Shown: positions 1 to 6,245 of the stretch, piece by piece
How the letters are laid out: every line of letters begins with the position of its first letter
Position numbering within the stretch: position 1 is the stretch's first letter
From: Patescibacteria group bacterium
GTDB lineage: Bacteria > Patescibacteriota > WWE3 > UBA101185 > UBA10185
DNA: 7,265 nt
Direction: 5' to 3'
Assembly: GCA_018056275.1 (NCBI GenBank)
Contig: JAGPFW010000033.1
Location: forward strand, 1-7,265
The notes under the pieces: generated by a model
The model's database searches: none
What the model saw: only the letters and a program-made list of their open reading frames with translations
Told to the model about the DNA's origin: nothing
Position numbers and translations under genes: made by a program

Positions 1-12
1 GAGTAGGGGAGA

Positions 13-44
13 TTGTCATACTTTTTGCAAGTATGGTTGTCATA
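13..44. repeat. Hairpin flanked by direct repeats
   Basis: CATACTT (17-23) and AAGTATG (29-35) form a perfect 7-bp inverted repeat around a 5-base loop. The octamer TTGTCATA occurs on each side (13-20 and 37-44), overlapping the left arm of the hairpin. Neither strand shows a T-run straight after the stem, so it does not look like an intrinsic terminator. An operator, or a structured element linked to the gene left of the window, is possible, but nothing here identifies the binding protein. Confidence 0.4.
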
Positions 45-79
45 ATTATGTGAAATTGTGTAAATTTTGTATCCAGCGG

Positions 80-88
80 TGTGGATAA
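80..88 (-). promoter_or_regulatory. Perfect DnaA box
   Basis: The complementary strand reads TTATCCACA, the exact bacterial DnaA-box consensus. A partial inverted copy sits directly to the left, so TATCCA (70-75) faces TGGATA (82-87) across six bases. To the right, roughly positions 89-180 are almost purely A and T, as in a DNA unwinding element. Only one perfect box is visible; TTATCCAGC at 263-271 is a weak match. It could be an isolated DnaA site or the edge of an origin lying left of the window. Confidence 0.45.
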
Positions 89-142
89 CTTATTTTATAA
101 AATTATAAAATGTGAATTTTAATAATTAATATATCTGCGTAA

Positions 143-208
143 TTAATTATGTTCTTTTAATAAAATTAATAAAAAGTTTAATTTAGCAATTATTTTTATG
201 TTCTTCAT
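143..208 (-). CDS. Putative 21-residue micro-ORF
   Basis: Reading leftward from an ATG at 208, 21 codons end at TAA (143-145). The peptide starts MKNIKIIAKL, continues with a short Leu/Ile-rich stretch (NFLLILL) and ends KEHN. A strong Shine-Dalgarno, GGAGAGG, lies at 214-220, five bases before the ATG, and is better than the one in front of any long gene in this window. A TATAAT word on the same strand (307-312) lies about 100 bases upstream but has a poor -35. The product could be a leader peptide or small hydrophobic peptide. It may also be chance, because AT-rich DNA gives Lys/Ile/Leu codons and a purine-rich run can imitate an RBS. No family is recognised. Confidence 0.25.
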   Translation of the reverse strand: MKNIKIIAKLNFLLILLKEHN

Positions 209-292
209 TTAGTCCTCTCCTCTCTTTTATATGTGTCTTTACTTAGGTAATATCTTCTTTTCTTATCCAGCTTAAAATTTACTCGATAGGAT

Positions 293-316
293 GTCGTTAA
301 ACATACATTATACGAC
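293..316. repeat. 24-base imperfect palindrome
   Basis: GTCGT (293-297) and ACGAC (312-316) are inverted repeats, and several inner pairs also match. Its right half overlaps a TATAAT word on the minus strand (307-312), so it could be an operator for a leftward transcript. The left half, GTTAAACATA, resembles a XerD-binding dif arm, but the spacing to the other arm is wrong for a classical 11-6-11 dif site. Confidence 0.3.
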
Positions 317-510
317 GTTAGATTTGGGTTGGGATTTTAGCACGTTAGTCTTCCCCTTCTCCCAAAAATACATAAGAAAAATATTTTATATATTTTTGTT
401 TCTTAATTTATTATTTGATTATTTTTAAAGTCCCCTTTTCTTTGGGATTTACACTCTTTTATATGTTCATAAGCCCCTCTATTTGATTTAATAGGTCGTA
501 TTGTTGTTTT

Positions 511-540
511 TTAATAATATAAAAGGAATTAAGCTATAAT
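511..540 (+). promoter_or_regulatory. Candidate promoter upstream of xer
   Basis: A consensus -10 hexamer TATAAT lies at 535-540. The best -35 at a usable distance is TTAATA (511-516), 18 bases upstream and only a partial match to TTGACA. Transcription would begin near 547, about 80 bases before the recombinase ATG. The -10 is convincing, but the weak -35 and the high AT content of the region leave room for coincidence. Confidence 0.4.
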
Positions 541-556
541 ATGTTTAGAACATATT
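538..556. promoter_or_regulatory. 19-bp perfect palindrome, possible operator
   Basis: AATATGTT (538-545) and AACATATT (549-556) are perfect 8-base inverted repeats around TAG. The element overlaps the end of the TATAAT box and the predicted start of transcription, where a repressor would bind. It does not match a LexA box or other operator I know. Control of the downstream recombinase gene is an inference from position alone. Confidence 0.4.
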
Positions 557-582
557 TGGGGCACAAAAAGCTCTAAAATCAT

Positions 583-615
583 GCCTCTAGAATCAATTCT
601 AAGGCGTTTTTATTT
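583..615 (+). terminator. Intrinsic-terminator-like hairpin before xer
   Basis: GCCT-C-TAGAAT (583-593) pairs with ATTCTAAGGC (596-605), giving ten base pairs with one bulged C and a very short loop. GTTTTTATTT follows at once (606-615). This is the form of a Rho-independent terminator acting rightward. It lies only 11 bases before the recombinase ATG and about 35 bases after the likely transcription start. It could end a short transcript from the TATAAT at 535-540, act as an attenuator for xer, or terminate something read from further left. Confidence 0.5.
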
Positions 616-626
616 AAAAGAAGATT

Positions 627-1616
627 ATGGATACCTTAAGAAAAAAGCCTCTTAACAGCATTTTAACTGATTATCTTGAGTATTGTGAGATAGAAAAAAA
701 TTTAGCTCAAAGTACTGTAAAAATGTACGACTTTTATTTGAATGATTTTTTTACTTGGCTTAGGGATGAGTTGGGAACTGAGAAAATATTTCCTTCCGAT
801 ATTAATCCAGACACGATACACAAATATAGAGTTAATTTGAACCGTCGTAAGAACTCAAAGTCTGCTGGTGGGTACAAAAAGTCTACACAAAAGACATTTA
901 TGGTTGCAATACGGGCTTTTTTGAAATATTTGATTGTGGAATTGGGTCTAGATGTAATACCTCCAGACCGTATTATATTAGGAAAAGAGTCAGATAGAGT
1001 TCCGAATGTTTTAAATGACAATCAATTGGAAGAGTTATTCTCTGTTCAGGATTTAAATAAGCTTTCCGGGGTGCGTGATAGAGCCATTTTAGAAACTTTA
1101 TTTAGTACGGGATTACGTGTTAGTGAGTTGGTTGCTCTAAATTTAGAGGATATTAATTTAAAGTCTGGAGAATTTACTGTTTTGGGAAAAGGAGGCAAAG
1201 CTAGAATTGTTTATTTAAGTGACTCAGCAAAAAATTGGTTACGTCGTTATTTATCCACGCGGCGAGATGAGTTTAAGCCTTTATTTATTCGCTATTCGGG
1301 TAAAAGTATGGATGAGAATGATGCTGATGGAGAGTCTCTTCGCTTGACTACAAGGAGCATTCAGAGAATGGTCAAAAAATATGTTAAGCGATCTGGTTTG
1401 GCGGTAGATGCTACTCCGCACACATTAAGACATACATTTGCAACCGATTTACTTTCCGAAGGGGCAGATTTGCGGTCTGTACAGGAATTATTGGGTCATT
1501 CAGATGTTTCCACAACCCAAATATACACTCATATAACCGATAAAAGGCTAAAGGAAGTTCATGAAAAATATCATAAAAATATCGTTGCGGATGAAAGTGG
1601 TGTTGATGCAGCCTGA
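627..1616 (+). CDS. xerC/xerD-like: Tyrosine recombinase XerC/XerD
   Basis: This is a complete 329-residue tyrosine recombinase of the Xer type, which cuts and rejoins DNA at paired target sites to resolve chromosome dimers. The N-terminal SAM-like core-binding domain covers about residues 8-110, and the catalytic domain about 125-315. All six catalytic residues are present: Arg164 (TGLRVSEL), Lys188 (GKGGK), His265 and Arg268 (HTLRHTFATD), His291 (LGHSDVSTTQ) and nucleophile Tyr300 (QIYTH). Length is slightly above the usual ~300 because of an acidic loop around residues 225-240 and a short C-terminal tail. The ATG follows a purine-rich AAAAGAAG only three bases away, a modest RBS. No phage or integron genes are nearby, which favours a housekeeping role. 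XerC and XerD cannot be told apart from sequence alone here. The only other genes visible converge on it, so it seems to be transcribed separately. Confidence 0.93.
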   Translation: MDTLRKKPLNSILTDYLEYCEIEKNLAQSTVKMYDFYLNDFFTWLRDELGTEKIFPSDINPDTIHKYRVNLNRRKNSKSAGGYKKSTQKTFMVAIRAFLKYLIVELGLDVIPPDRIILGKESDRVPNVLNDNQLEELFSVQDLNKLSGVRDRAILETLFSTGLRVSELVALNLEDINLKSGEFTVLGKGGKARIVYLSDSAKNWLRRYLSTRRDEFKPLFIRYSGKSMDENDADGESLRLTTRSIQRMVKKYVKRSGLAVDATPHTLRHTFATDLLSEGADLRSVQELLGHSDVSTTQIYTHITDKRLKEVHEKYHKNIVADESGVDAA

Positions 1617-1668
1617 TTATTGAAAGAGTATTACCTATAGGTTGTGGGTAAATATTTGGATGTATCCC
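1617..1668. other. Convergent gap between xer and guaB-like gene
   Basis: These 52 bases separate the ends of two converging genes. They contain a 10-bp perfect palindrome ACCTATAGGT (1633-1642), which also sits within a weak stem TTACC/GGTAA (1631-1635 with 1647-1651), and a small GGAT-GT-ATCC repeat (1658-1667). No stem is followed by a convincing T-run on either strand, so a bidirectional intrinsic terminator is possible but not supported. Confidence 0.35.
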
Positions 1669-2763
1669 CTACTCTACCCTGATAAGATCGTGAGCACCTC
1701 CCTCAATTGCGCCTTGTGCAGTTATTCTCACAAATTTCGCCCTTTTCCAAAGTTCTTGTATATTTTTGGCACCATTGTAACTAAAACCCGACCTTATTCC
1801 TGCCAATAAGCCATTTACGACCTCTTCCACAGGACCTTTGTACTCAATAAGTCCAGAAACGCCTTCAATATGCTTAATATAAGTACTGGACTTTTCGCTT
1901 GGATTAATTTCAATATGTTTTGTTTTGGCTTCCACACTGGTAGAACCTTCATACTCTTTATATTTTTTGCCATTTACCTCTACTAATTTTCCAGGTGCTT
2001 CATCAGTGCCTGCAAAAATGTTTCCTCCTGCAATGGCGGAAGCTCCAGCTGCTAAAGCTTTTACAATATCCCCTGAGTTTCTAATTCCGGCCCCAGCAAT
2101 ATATGTTTTTTTCATTTCTCTGGCTACCTTTGATACTCTTAATAAGGAGTCAAATGTGGGTAACCCACAGCCTGTTTGAATTCTTGTTGTACAAATTGAT
2201 CCTCCGCCAATGCCTACAAAAACAGTGTCTGCTCCCGCCTTAAAAAGTGCTCTTGCGCATTCTCCTGTTGCTACGATACCTCCAATAATGGTAATTTTGT
2301 CTCCAAAATAACTTTTAACACTTTTAACAAAGTCTAGATTCTGTTGCATATGCCCATGTGCAACATCAATATTAATAATACTGGCACCTGCGTTTACTAA
2401 AGCCTTTGCGCGTTCTAGATTTTCCTTTATGCCTATGGAAGCCGCAATATTTGGTTTACTAGAATATCTTGTAAGTCTTTTCTTCACCTCTGCCACCTTA
2501 TTTGCTTGATCATCTATTTTCTCAAATCTTGGTAGTATGCCCATGCCCCCTAGTTCTGCCATCTTCACAGCCATTTCCACTCCTGTGACTGTGGACATAT
2601 TTGTTGAAATTAAGGGTATTTGCAACGTAAGGTTTGGAGATAAAATTGTACTTAGGTTTACTTCTGATCTTGAATTTATTTTTGAATGTTGGGGTATAAG
2701 CAGTACATCATCAAAGGAAAGAGCTAAATCTAGGCTTCTAATTAATCCAAAGTATTTTTTCAC
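1669..2763 (-). CDS. CBS-less IMPDH/GMP reductase family protein
   Basis: This 364-residue TIM-barrel protein belongs to the IMP dehydrogenase/GMP reductase family, cytosolic enzymes of purine nucleotide interconversion. It begins with the family hallmark LSFDDVLLIP (15-24), carries the catalytic loop GGGSICTTR (186-194) with nucleophile Cys191 and Thr193, and keeps SGDIVKALAAGAS, FAGTDEAPG and the GIRSGFSYNGA segment. The two CBS domains of ordinary IMPDH, normally inserted after about residue 95, are absent, giving a GMP-reductase-like length. The flap keeps Glu300 (HIEG) but has no Arg-Tyr dyad, which IMPDH uses for hydrolysis, so GMP reductase is the better guess. Oddly, several near-invariant residues differ: MDTV is MSTV (56-59), HKN is PRF, GNVAT is GIVAT, DGG is GAG, and GMGS is GSTS. 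The start is GTG, overlapping the RNase HII stop as GTGA, so translation is probably coupled. Family membership is firm; the reaction is not. Confidence 0.85.
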   Translation of the reverse strand: MKKYFGLIRSLDLALSFDDVLLIPQHSKINSRSEVNLSTILSPNLTLQIPLISTNMSTVTGVEMAVKMAELGGMGILPRFEKIDDQANKVAEVKKRLTRYSSKPNIAASIGIKENLERAKALVNAGASIINIDVAHGHMQQNLDFVKSVKSYFGDKITIIGGIVATGECARALFKAGADTVFVGIGGGSICTTRIQTGCGLPTFDSLLRVSKVAREMKKTYIAGAGIRNSGDIVKALAAGASAIAGGNIFAGTDEAPGKLVEVNGKKYKEYEGSTSVEAKTKHIEINPSEKSSTYIKHIEGVSGLIEYKGPVEEVVNGLLAGIRSGFSYNGAKNIQELWKRAKFVRITAQGAIEGGAHDLIRVE

Positions 2764-3566
2764 GATTTTATTTTACCAGACATTGACTTGATTGGTTCAA
2801 AACTTTTCCTATGTATTTTGCAAATCCCATTTCTACAAATAGCCTCAATGTGCGCTTTTGTTCCGTACCCCTTATGCTTTTCAAAACCATATTCTGGAAA
2901 CTTCTTGGCTTCTTCTTGCATTATTCTGTCTCTGTAAACCTTAGCTAAAATGGAGGCTGCTGCAATGCTTATACTTAATGTATCTCCCTTTTGTATGTTC
3001 TCCTGTTTTTCTCTAGACAGTCGCATAATGGAAAAATGGTCTGATAAAACAAATTCAGGGTTTATTTGTAAGGTTTCTATGGCGCGGGAAAAACCTTCGG
3101 AGTTTGCCCATCCAATACCTTTTAGATCTATATCTTCCACCGATATTTCTACAATTGAGTAACAAATTGCTTTAGAAACAATAAAATCATATAGTAGCTC
3201 TCGCCTTTTTTCTGTTAATTTCTTGGAATCGTTTATGAGGTTATAAGTTTTCAGGTGCTCATCTGATGAGAGGTCGTTATTTCTGGAGGTTCCAAACGGT
3301 GACATTTTTCCTTTTAGCTTTTCATTTTGTACCAAAGTTTCTTTTCCCAAAAGGGATAGATCATTTTTATTTAAAATAACCGATGCTATCACAATAGGAC
3401 CTGCTAAGGGGCCTCTTCCTGCCTCATCTACTCCTGCAATCAAGTCAATGCCCTTTTCCCAGAGGGATTTTTCAAAATAAAGTAGGTTTTGCATATAAAA
3501 CGCAGTCGGATATGTGGCCTCTTTAGTCGCCAAGAAATGAGTCCACAAATAATCTATTTTTACCAC
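2760..3566 (-). CDS. rnhB: Ribonuclease HII
   Basis: RNase HII cuts the RNA strand of RNA-DNA hybrids and nicks at single ribonucleotides in DNA, starting ribonucleotide excision and helping remove primers. Visible motifs are GVDEAGRGPLAGP (45-57, with Asp47 and Glu48), NDSKKLTEKRR, Asp176 (LSDHF), Asp195 (KGD) followed by IAAASILAKVYRDR, and the C-terminal GYGTKAHIEAI typical of the family. These supply the full set of four acidic metal ligands. At 268 residues it is longer than the usual 200-230, partly through an insertion of about 30 polar residues between VIL (62-64) and NDSKK (112-116). The start is uncertain. The GTG at 3566 is 24 bases after gyrA, but the first 24 residues look unlike the family, and an ATG at 3494 (residue 25) would give a normal N-terminus. 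Neither has a good Shine-Dalgarno. It lies between gyrA and the guaB-like gene in one probable operon. Confidence 0.93.
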   Translation of the reverse strand: MVKIDYLWTHFLATKEATYPTAFYMQNLLYFEKSLWEKGIDLIAGVDEAGRGPLAGPIVIASVILNKNDLSLLGKETLVQNEKLKGKMSPFGTSRNNDLSSDEHLKTYNLINDSKKLTEKRRELLYDFIVSKAICYSIVEISVEDIDLKGIGWANSEGFSRAIETLQINPEFVLSDHFSIMRLSREKQENIQKGDTLSISIAAASILAKVYRDRIMQEEAKKFPEYGFEKHKGYGTKAHIEAICRNGICKIHRKSFEPIKSMSGKIKS

Positions 3567-3590
3567 TCACTTTTTTTAATCTGTTCCCAA

Positions 3591-6245
3591 TTAGCTCAAA
3601 AAAGCCACCGAACTAACCTTGTCTTCCCCAGAAAGCCTAATAAGCCTAACCCCCTTTGTGCCCCTTGACAAATTAGGTATTCCTCTGGCCTCAATCCTTA
3701 TTACCTTCCCGCTTGTAGTTGCCAACAAAACATCCTGTGACTTTTCTTCTTCTTTTTTGGGTTCAAGTCTCCCACAAACTAATCTCCCAGTTTTGTCTCC
3801 AACGCTGTAGGTTAATAAACCTGATCCTCCCCTACTCTGCACTCTATACTCGCTTAAATCGGTTTTTTTGCCGTAACCATTTTCTGCTACAACAAAAACT
3901 TCGTAGTCATCTTTTCCCTGCGGAATTACGATCATTTCTATAACGCTATCCCCGCCTTTTTTAAATCTTAGCCCAGTTACTCCTTTGGCAGTTCTTCCCA
4001 TGGGTCTAATCTCCTTTTCTTCAAATCTAATAGCCAAGCCGCCTCTTGTAATTAACATTAGGTGATCCTCGCCCGAAGTAAGATCTGCCCTAACAAGAGA
4101 ATCCCCATCTTCTAGCCCAATAGCAATAATTCCTGTGGCTCTGATGTTCTCAAATTCACTTAGTGCGGTTTTTTTAACCAAACCATTTTTAGTTGCAAAG
4201 GCAATGTAGCCCTGCCCATTTTCAAGATCTTCTACTGATAGAGTCAAAAATGATTCTATTGTTTCTCCCTGAGCAATACCCAAAAGGTTTACAACAGCCG
4301 TTCCTCTGGCGGTTCTTGAAGCTTCGGGTATTTCCCATACTCTTAATTTATAAACTTTTCCATGGTTGGTTAAGAAAAACCCAAAATCGTGTGTATTACA
4401 AATTCGCATTTTATCCATTGCGTCCTCTTCTTTTAGGTCAGATCCTTGCACACCTCTACCTCCCCTTCCCTGAGTCTTATAAGAATTTTCCTTTAACCTC
4501 TTTATATAACCTTCCTTGGAAATAGTTATAATACATTGTTCGTTTGGAACCAGATCTTCCTCTTCTATAACTCCCGCCTTGCTTTGTAAAACCTTGGTTC
4601 TTCTGGTGTCCCCAAATTTTTCTTTAACCTCTAAAAGTTCATTTTTTACTATCTCTATGATCCTTTTTGGGGATGCTAATATGTCAATATAATCCGCAAT
4701 TGTGGCCATTATTTCTTTAAGCTCATCTTCTATCTTTTGTCTTTCTAGAGCGGCCAATTTACGAAGTTGCATGTCTAAAATTGCTTGTGCTTGAATATCC
4801 GAAAGGCCAAAACGGTTCATTAAACCTGTTTTTGCTGTTTCTGCATCTTTACTACCGCGAATGAGTTTTATTACTTCATCCAAATTATCCAAGGCAATCT
4901 TAAGCCCCAATAATATGTGTTCCCTCTCTCTCGCCTTTTTGAGTAAAAATATTGTTCTATTTATGACAATTATCTGTCGGTGCTTAACAAACTCCTCTAA
5001 AATGGTCTTTAGAGTTAAAAGTTTTGGCTCGTTATTTAATAGCGCCACCATGTTGGTATTAAAGGTGCTTTGTAATTGAGTATATTTATACAGTTGATTT
5101 TCCACTTTTTTGGCTACAGCTCCCTTTTTAAGTTCTATCACAATTCGCATTCCCTCTCTGTCCGATTCGTCCCTTAAATCTGCCACTCCTTGTATCTTGT
5201 CTCTTTTTACATTTTCCGCGATCTTTTCTATTAGAGTGGATTTATTTACTTGATAAGGTATTTCTGTAACTATAATTTGGGATTTGCCCTTTTCCTCCTC
5301 AATATCCATTTTTGCTCGTACAACCACCCTTCCCCTACCTGTAGCGTACATTTGCACTATATCTTCTTTGTTGTAGATTATTCCTCCTGTTGGAAAGTCT
5401 GGTCCTTTAATATGTTTAACCAAATCCTCCACTGTAGCTGTGGATTCAAAATCAACCATAGCGATTTGGTTTTCAGAGCCCTTTTCTGGGGATTTTCCTA
5501 TATTATCGGCATTTTCAATCATAAAATTTATGCCGTCTATTACTTCTCCCAAATTATGCGGAGGTATATTTGTTGCCATCCCAACAGCAATTCCCGAAGC
5601 CCCATTTAGTAAAACATTAGGTAACTTAGAAGGTAAAAAGGCGGGTTCTTCGTTTTGGAGGTCGTTTAAAAGGAATGGAACAGTGTCTTTATCTATGTCG
5701 GCATATAGCTCTTCTGCAATTTTGGACATCCTACATTCCGTATATCTCATTGCTGCTGCAGAATCCCCATCTATACTTCCAAAGTTTCCTTGTGGATCTA
5801 TTAACGGGTACCTAAGCGAAAAATCCTGTGCCATCCTTACCAAGGAGTCATATATGGCAGTATCTCCATGTGGATGGTACTTTTTCATAACCTCTCCCAC
5901 AACTGCTGCAGATTTATTGTATTTCCCGGAAGAAGTCATGTTCTGATCCTGCATGGCATAGATAATTCTTCTATGCACAGGCTTTAAACCGTCACGAACA
6001 TCGGGAAGAGCGCGCGAAACAATTACACTCATGGCATAATCCAGGTACGCGGTTTGCATCTCTTGAGTAATATTTGCTTTTATAATATTTGGATCTTCTA
6101 ATGTTTCTTCAGTTTCTTTATTTGGGATAATTTCTCTTTCAAGAGACTTGTCCTCGTCCGCAACATGCTCTTTTTCTTTGTCATCTTCAGAATCTCCATT
6201 TATTAGTGAAGTCAATTCTTCATTGTTTTTATCTTTTTTTGCCAT
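3591..6245 (-). CDS. gyrA: DNA gyrase subunit A
   Basis: This is the breakage-reunion subunit of DNA gyrase, which with GyrB introduces negative supercoils using ATP. The catalytic core covers about residues 57-530, with nucleophile Tyr168 next to Arg167 in AAAMRYTE. The quinolone-binding region HPHGDTAIYD has Thr129 where E. coli has Ser83 and keeps the Asp87 equivalent (Asp133). The C-terminal beta-pinwheel (about 545-884) contains the GyrA box as QGRGGRG (592-598), which identifies gyrase rather than topoisomerase IV ParC. The 884-residue length is typical. The first roughly 50 residues form a highly charged, mainly acidic extension beyond the usual N-terminus, and a short insertion lies near 245-263. 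ATG is the start; AGGAAG (6258-6263) lies 12 bases upstream, rather far for an RBS. A promoter candidate at 6272-6300 suggests that it heads an operon with rnhB and the guaB-like gene. Confidence 0.97.
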   Translation of the reverse strand: MAKKDKNNEELTSLINGDSEDDKEKEHVADEDKSLEREIIPNKETEETLEDPNIIKANITQEMQTAYLDYAMSVIVSRALPDVRDGLKPVHRRIIYAMQDQNMTSSGKYNKSAAVVGEVMKKYHPHGDTAIYDSLVRMAQDFSLRYPLIDPQGNFGSIDGDSAAAMRYTECRMSKIAEELYADIDKDTVPFLLNDLQNEEPAFLPSKLPNVLLNGASGIAVGMATNIPPHNLGEVIDGINFMIENADNIGKSPEKGSENQIAMVDFESTATVEDLVKHIKGPDFPTGGIIYNKEDIVQMYATGRGRVVVRAKMDIEEEKGKSQIIVTEIPYQVNKSTLIEKIAENVKRDKIQGVADLRDESDREGMRIVIELKKGAVAKKVENQLYKYTQLQSTFNTNMVALLNNEPKLLTLKTILEEFVKHRQIIVINRTIFLLKKAREREHILLGLKIALDNLDEVIKLIRGSKDAETAKTGLMNRFGLSDIQAQAILDMQLRKLAALERQKIEDELKEIMATIADYIDILASPKRIIEIVKNELLEVKEKFGDTRRTKVLQSKAGVIEEEDLVPNEQCIITISKEGYIKRLKENSYKTQGRGGRGVQGSDLKEEDAMDKMRICNTHDFGFFLTNHGKVYKLRVWEIPEASRTARGTAVVNLLGIAQGETIESFLTLSVEDLENGQGYIAFATKNGLVKKTALSEFENIRATGIIAIGLEDGDSLVRADLTSGEDHLMLITRGGLAIRFEEKEIRPMGRTAKGVTGLRFKKGGDSVIEMIVIPQGKDDYEVFVVAENGYGKKTDLSEYRVQSRGGSGLLTYSVGDKTGRLVCGRLEPKKEEEKSQDVLLATTSGKVIRIEARGIPNLSRGTKGVRLIRLSGEDKVSSVAFLS

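Larger units (their letters stand above)
1..626. other. AT-rich gene-poor intergenic region
   Basis: No open reading frame of normal gene size and no recognisable tRNA or rRNA lies in these 626 bases. The stretch is visibly richer in A and T than the genes to its right and is packed with small inverted repeats, listed separately. They include a hairpin flanked by direct repeats (13-44), a perfect DnaA box (80-88), a 24-base imperfect palindrome (293-316), and a promoter-like, palindrome and terminator-like cluster before the recombinase gene (511-615). A 13-base word, CTCTTTTATATGT, occurs twice (222-234 and 454-466). The region could be a replication-origin-like or regulatory spacer, or could hold an unrecognised small RNA. 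The gene to its left is outside the window. Confidence 0.7.

Noticed and set aside
427..450. Stem AAAgTCCC / GGGATTT as a terminator
   Set aside because: The loop is nine bases, the stem has a bulge, and neither strand has a T-run directly after it. It is too weak to call.
1251..1259. TTATCCACG, an 8-of-9 match to a DnaA box
   Set aside because: It lies inside the xer coding sequence and reads as ordinary codons (a Leu-Ser-Thr stretch). One near-match in 7 kb on two strands is not surprising, and no cluster surrounds it.
627..1616. Xer-type recombinase as an integrase of a phage, integron or CRISPR-like mobile unit
   Set aside because: No cargo, attachment-site repeats, excisionase or phage genes are next to it. 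Its size and domain layout fit housekeeping XerC/XerD.
1..1674. GAGTAGGGGA at 1-10 and its inverted copy at 1665-1674, as possible ends of a mobile element around xer
   Set aside because: Only ten bases match, with no target-site duplication or longer terminal repeat visible. Many chance 10-base matches are expected in a window this size.
5250..5946. Long plus-strand reading frames opposite gyrA (119 and 168 codons)
   Set aside because: They lie entirely antisense to well-conserved gyrA sequence, carry no recognisable domain, and their residues mirror GyrA codons. They are shadows of the real gene.
3591..6245. Type IIA subunit as ParC of topoisomerase IV
   Set aside because: The GyrA box (QGRGGRG, 592-598) and a full-length C-terminal pinwheel point to gyrase.
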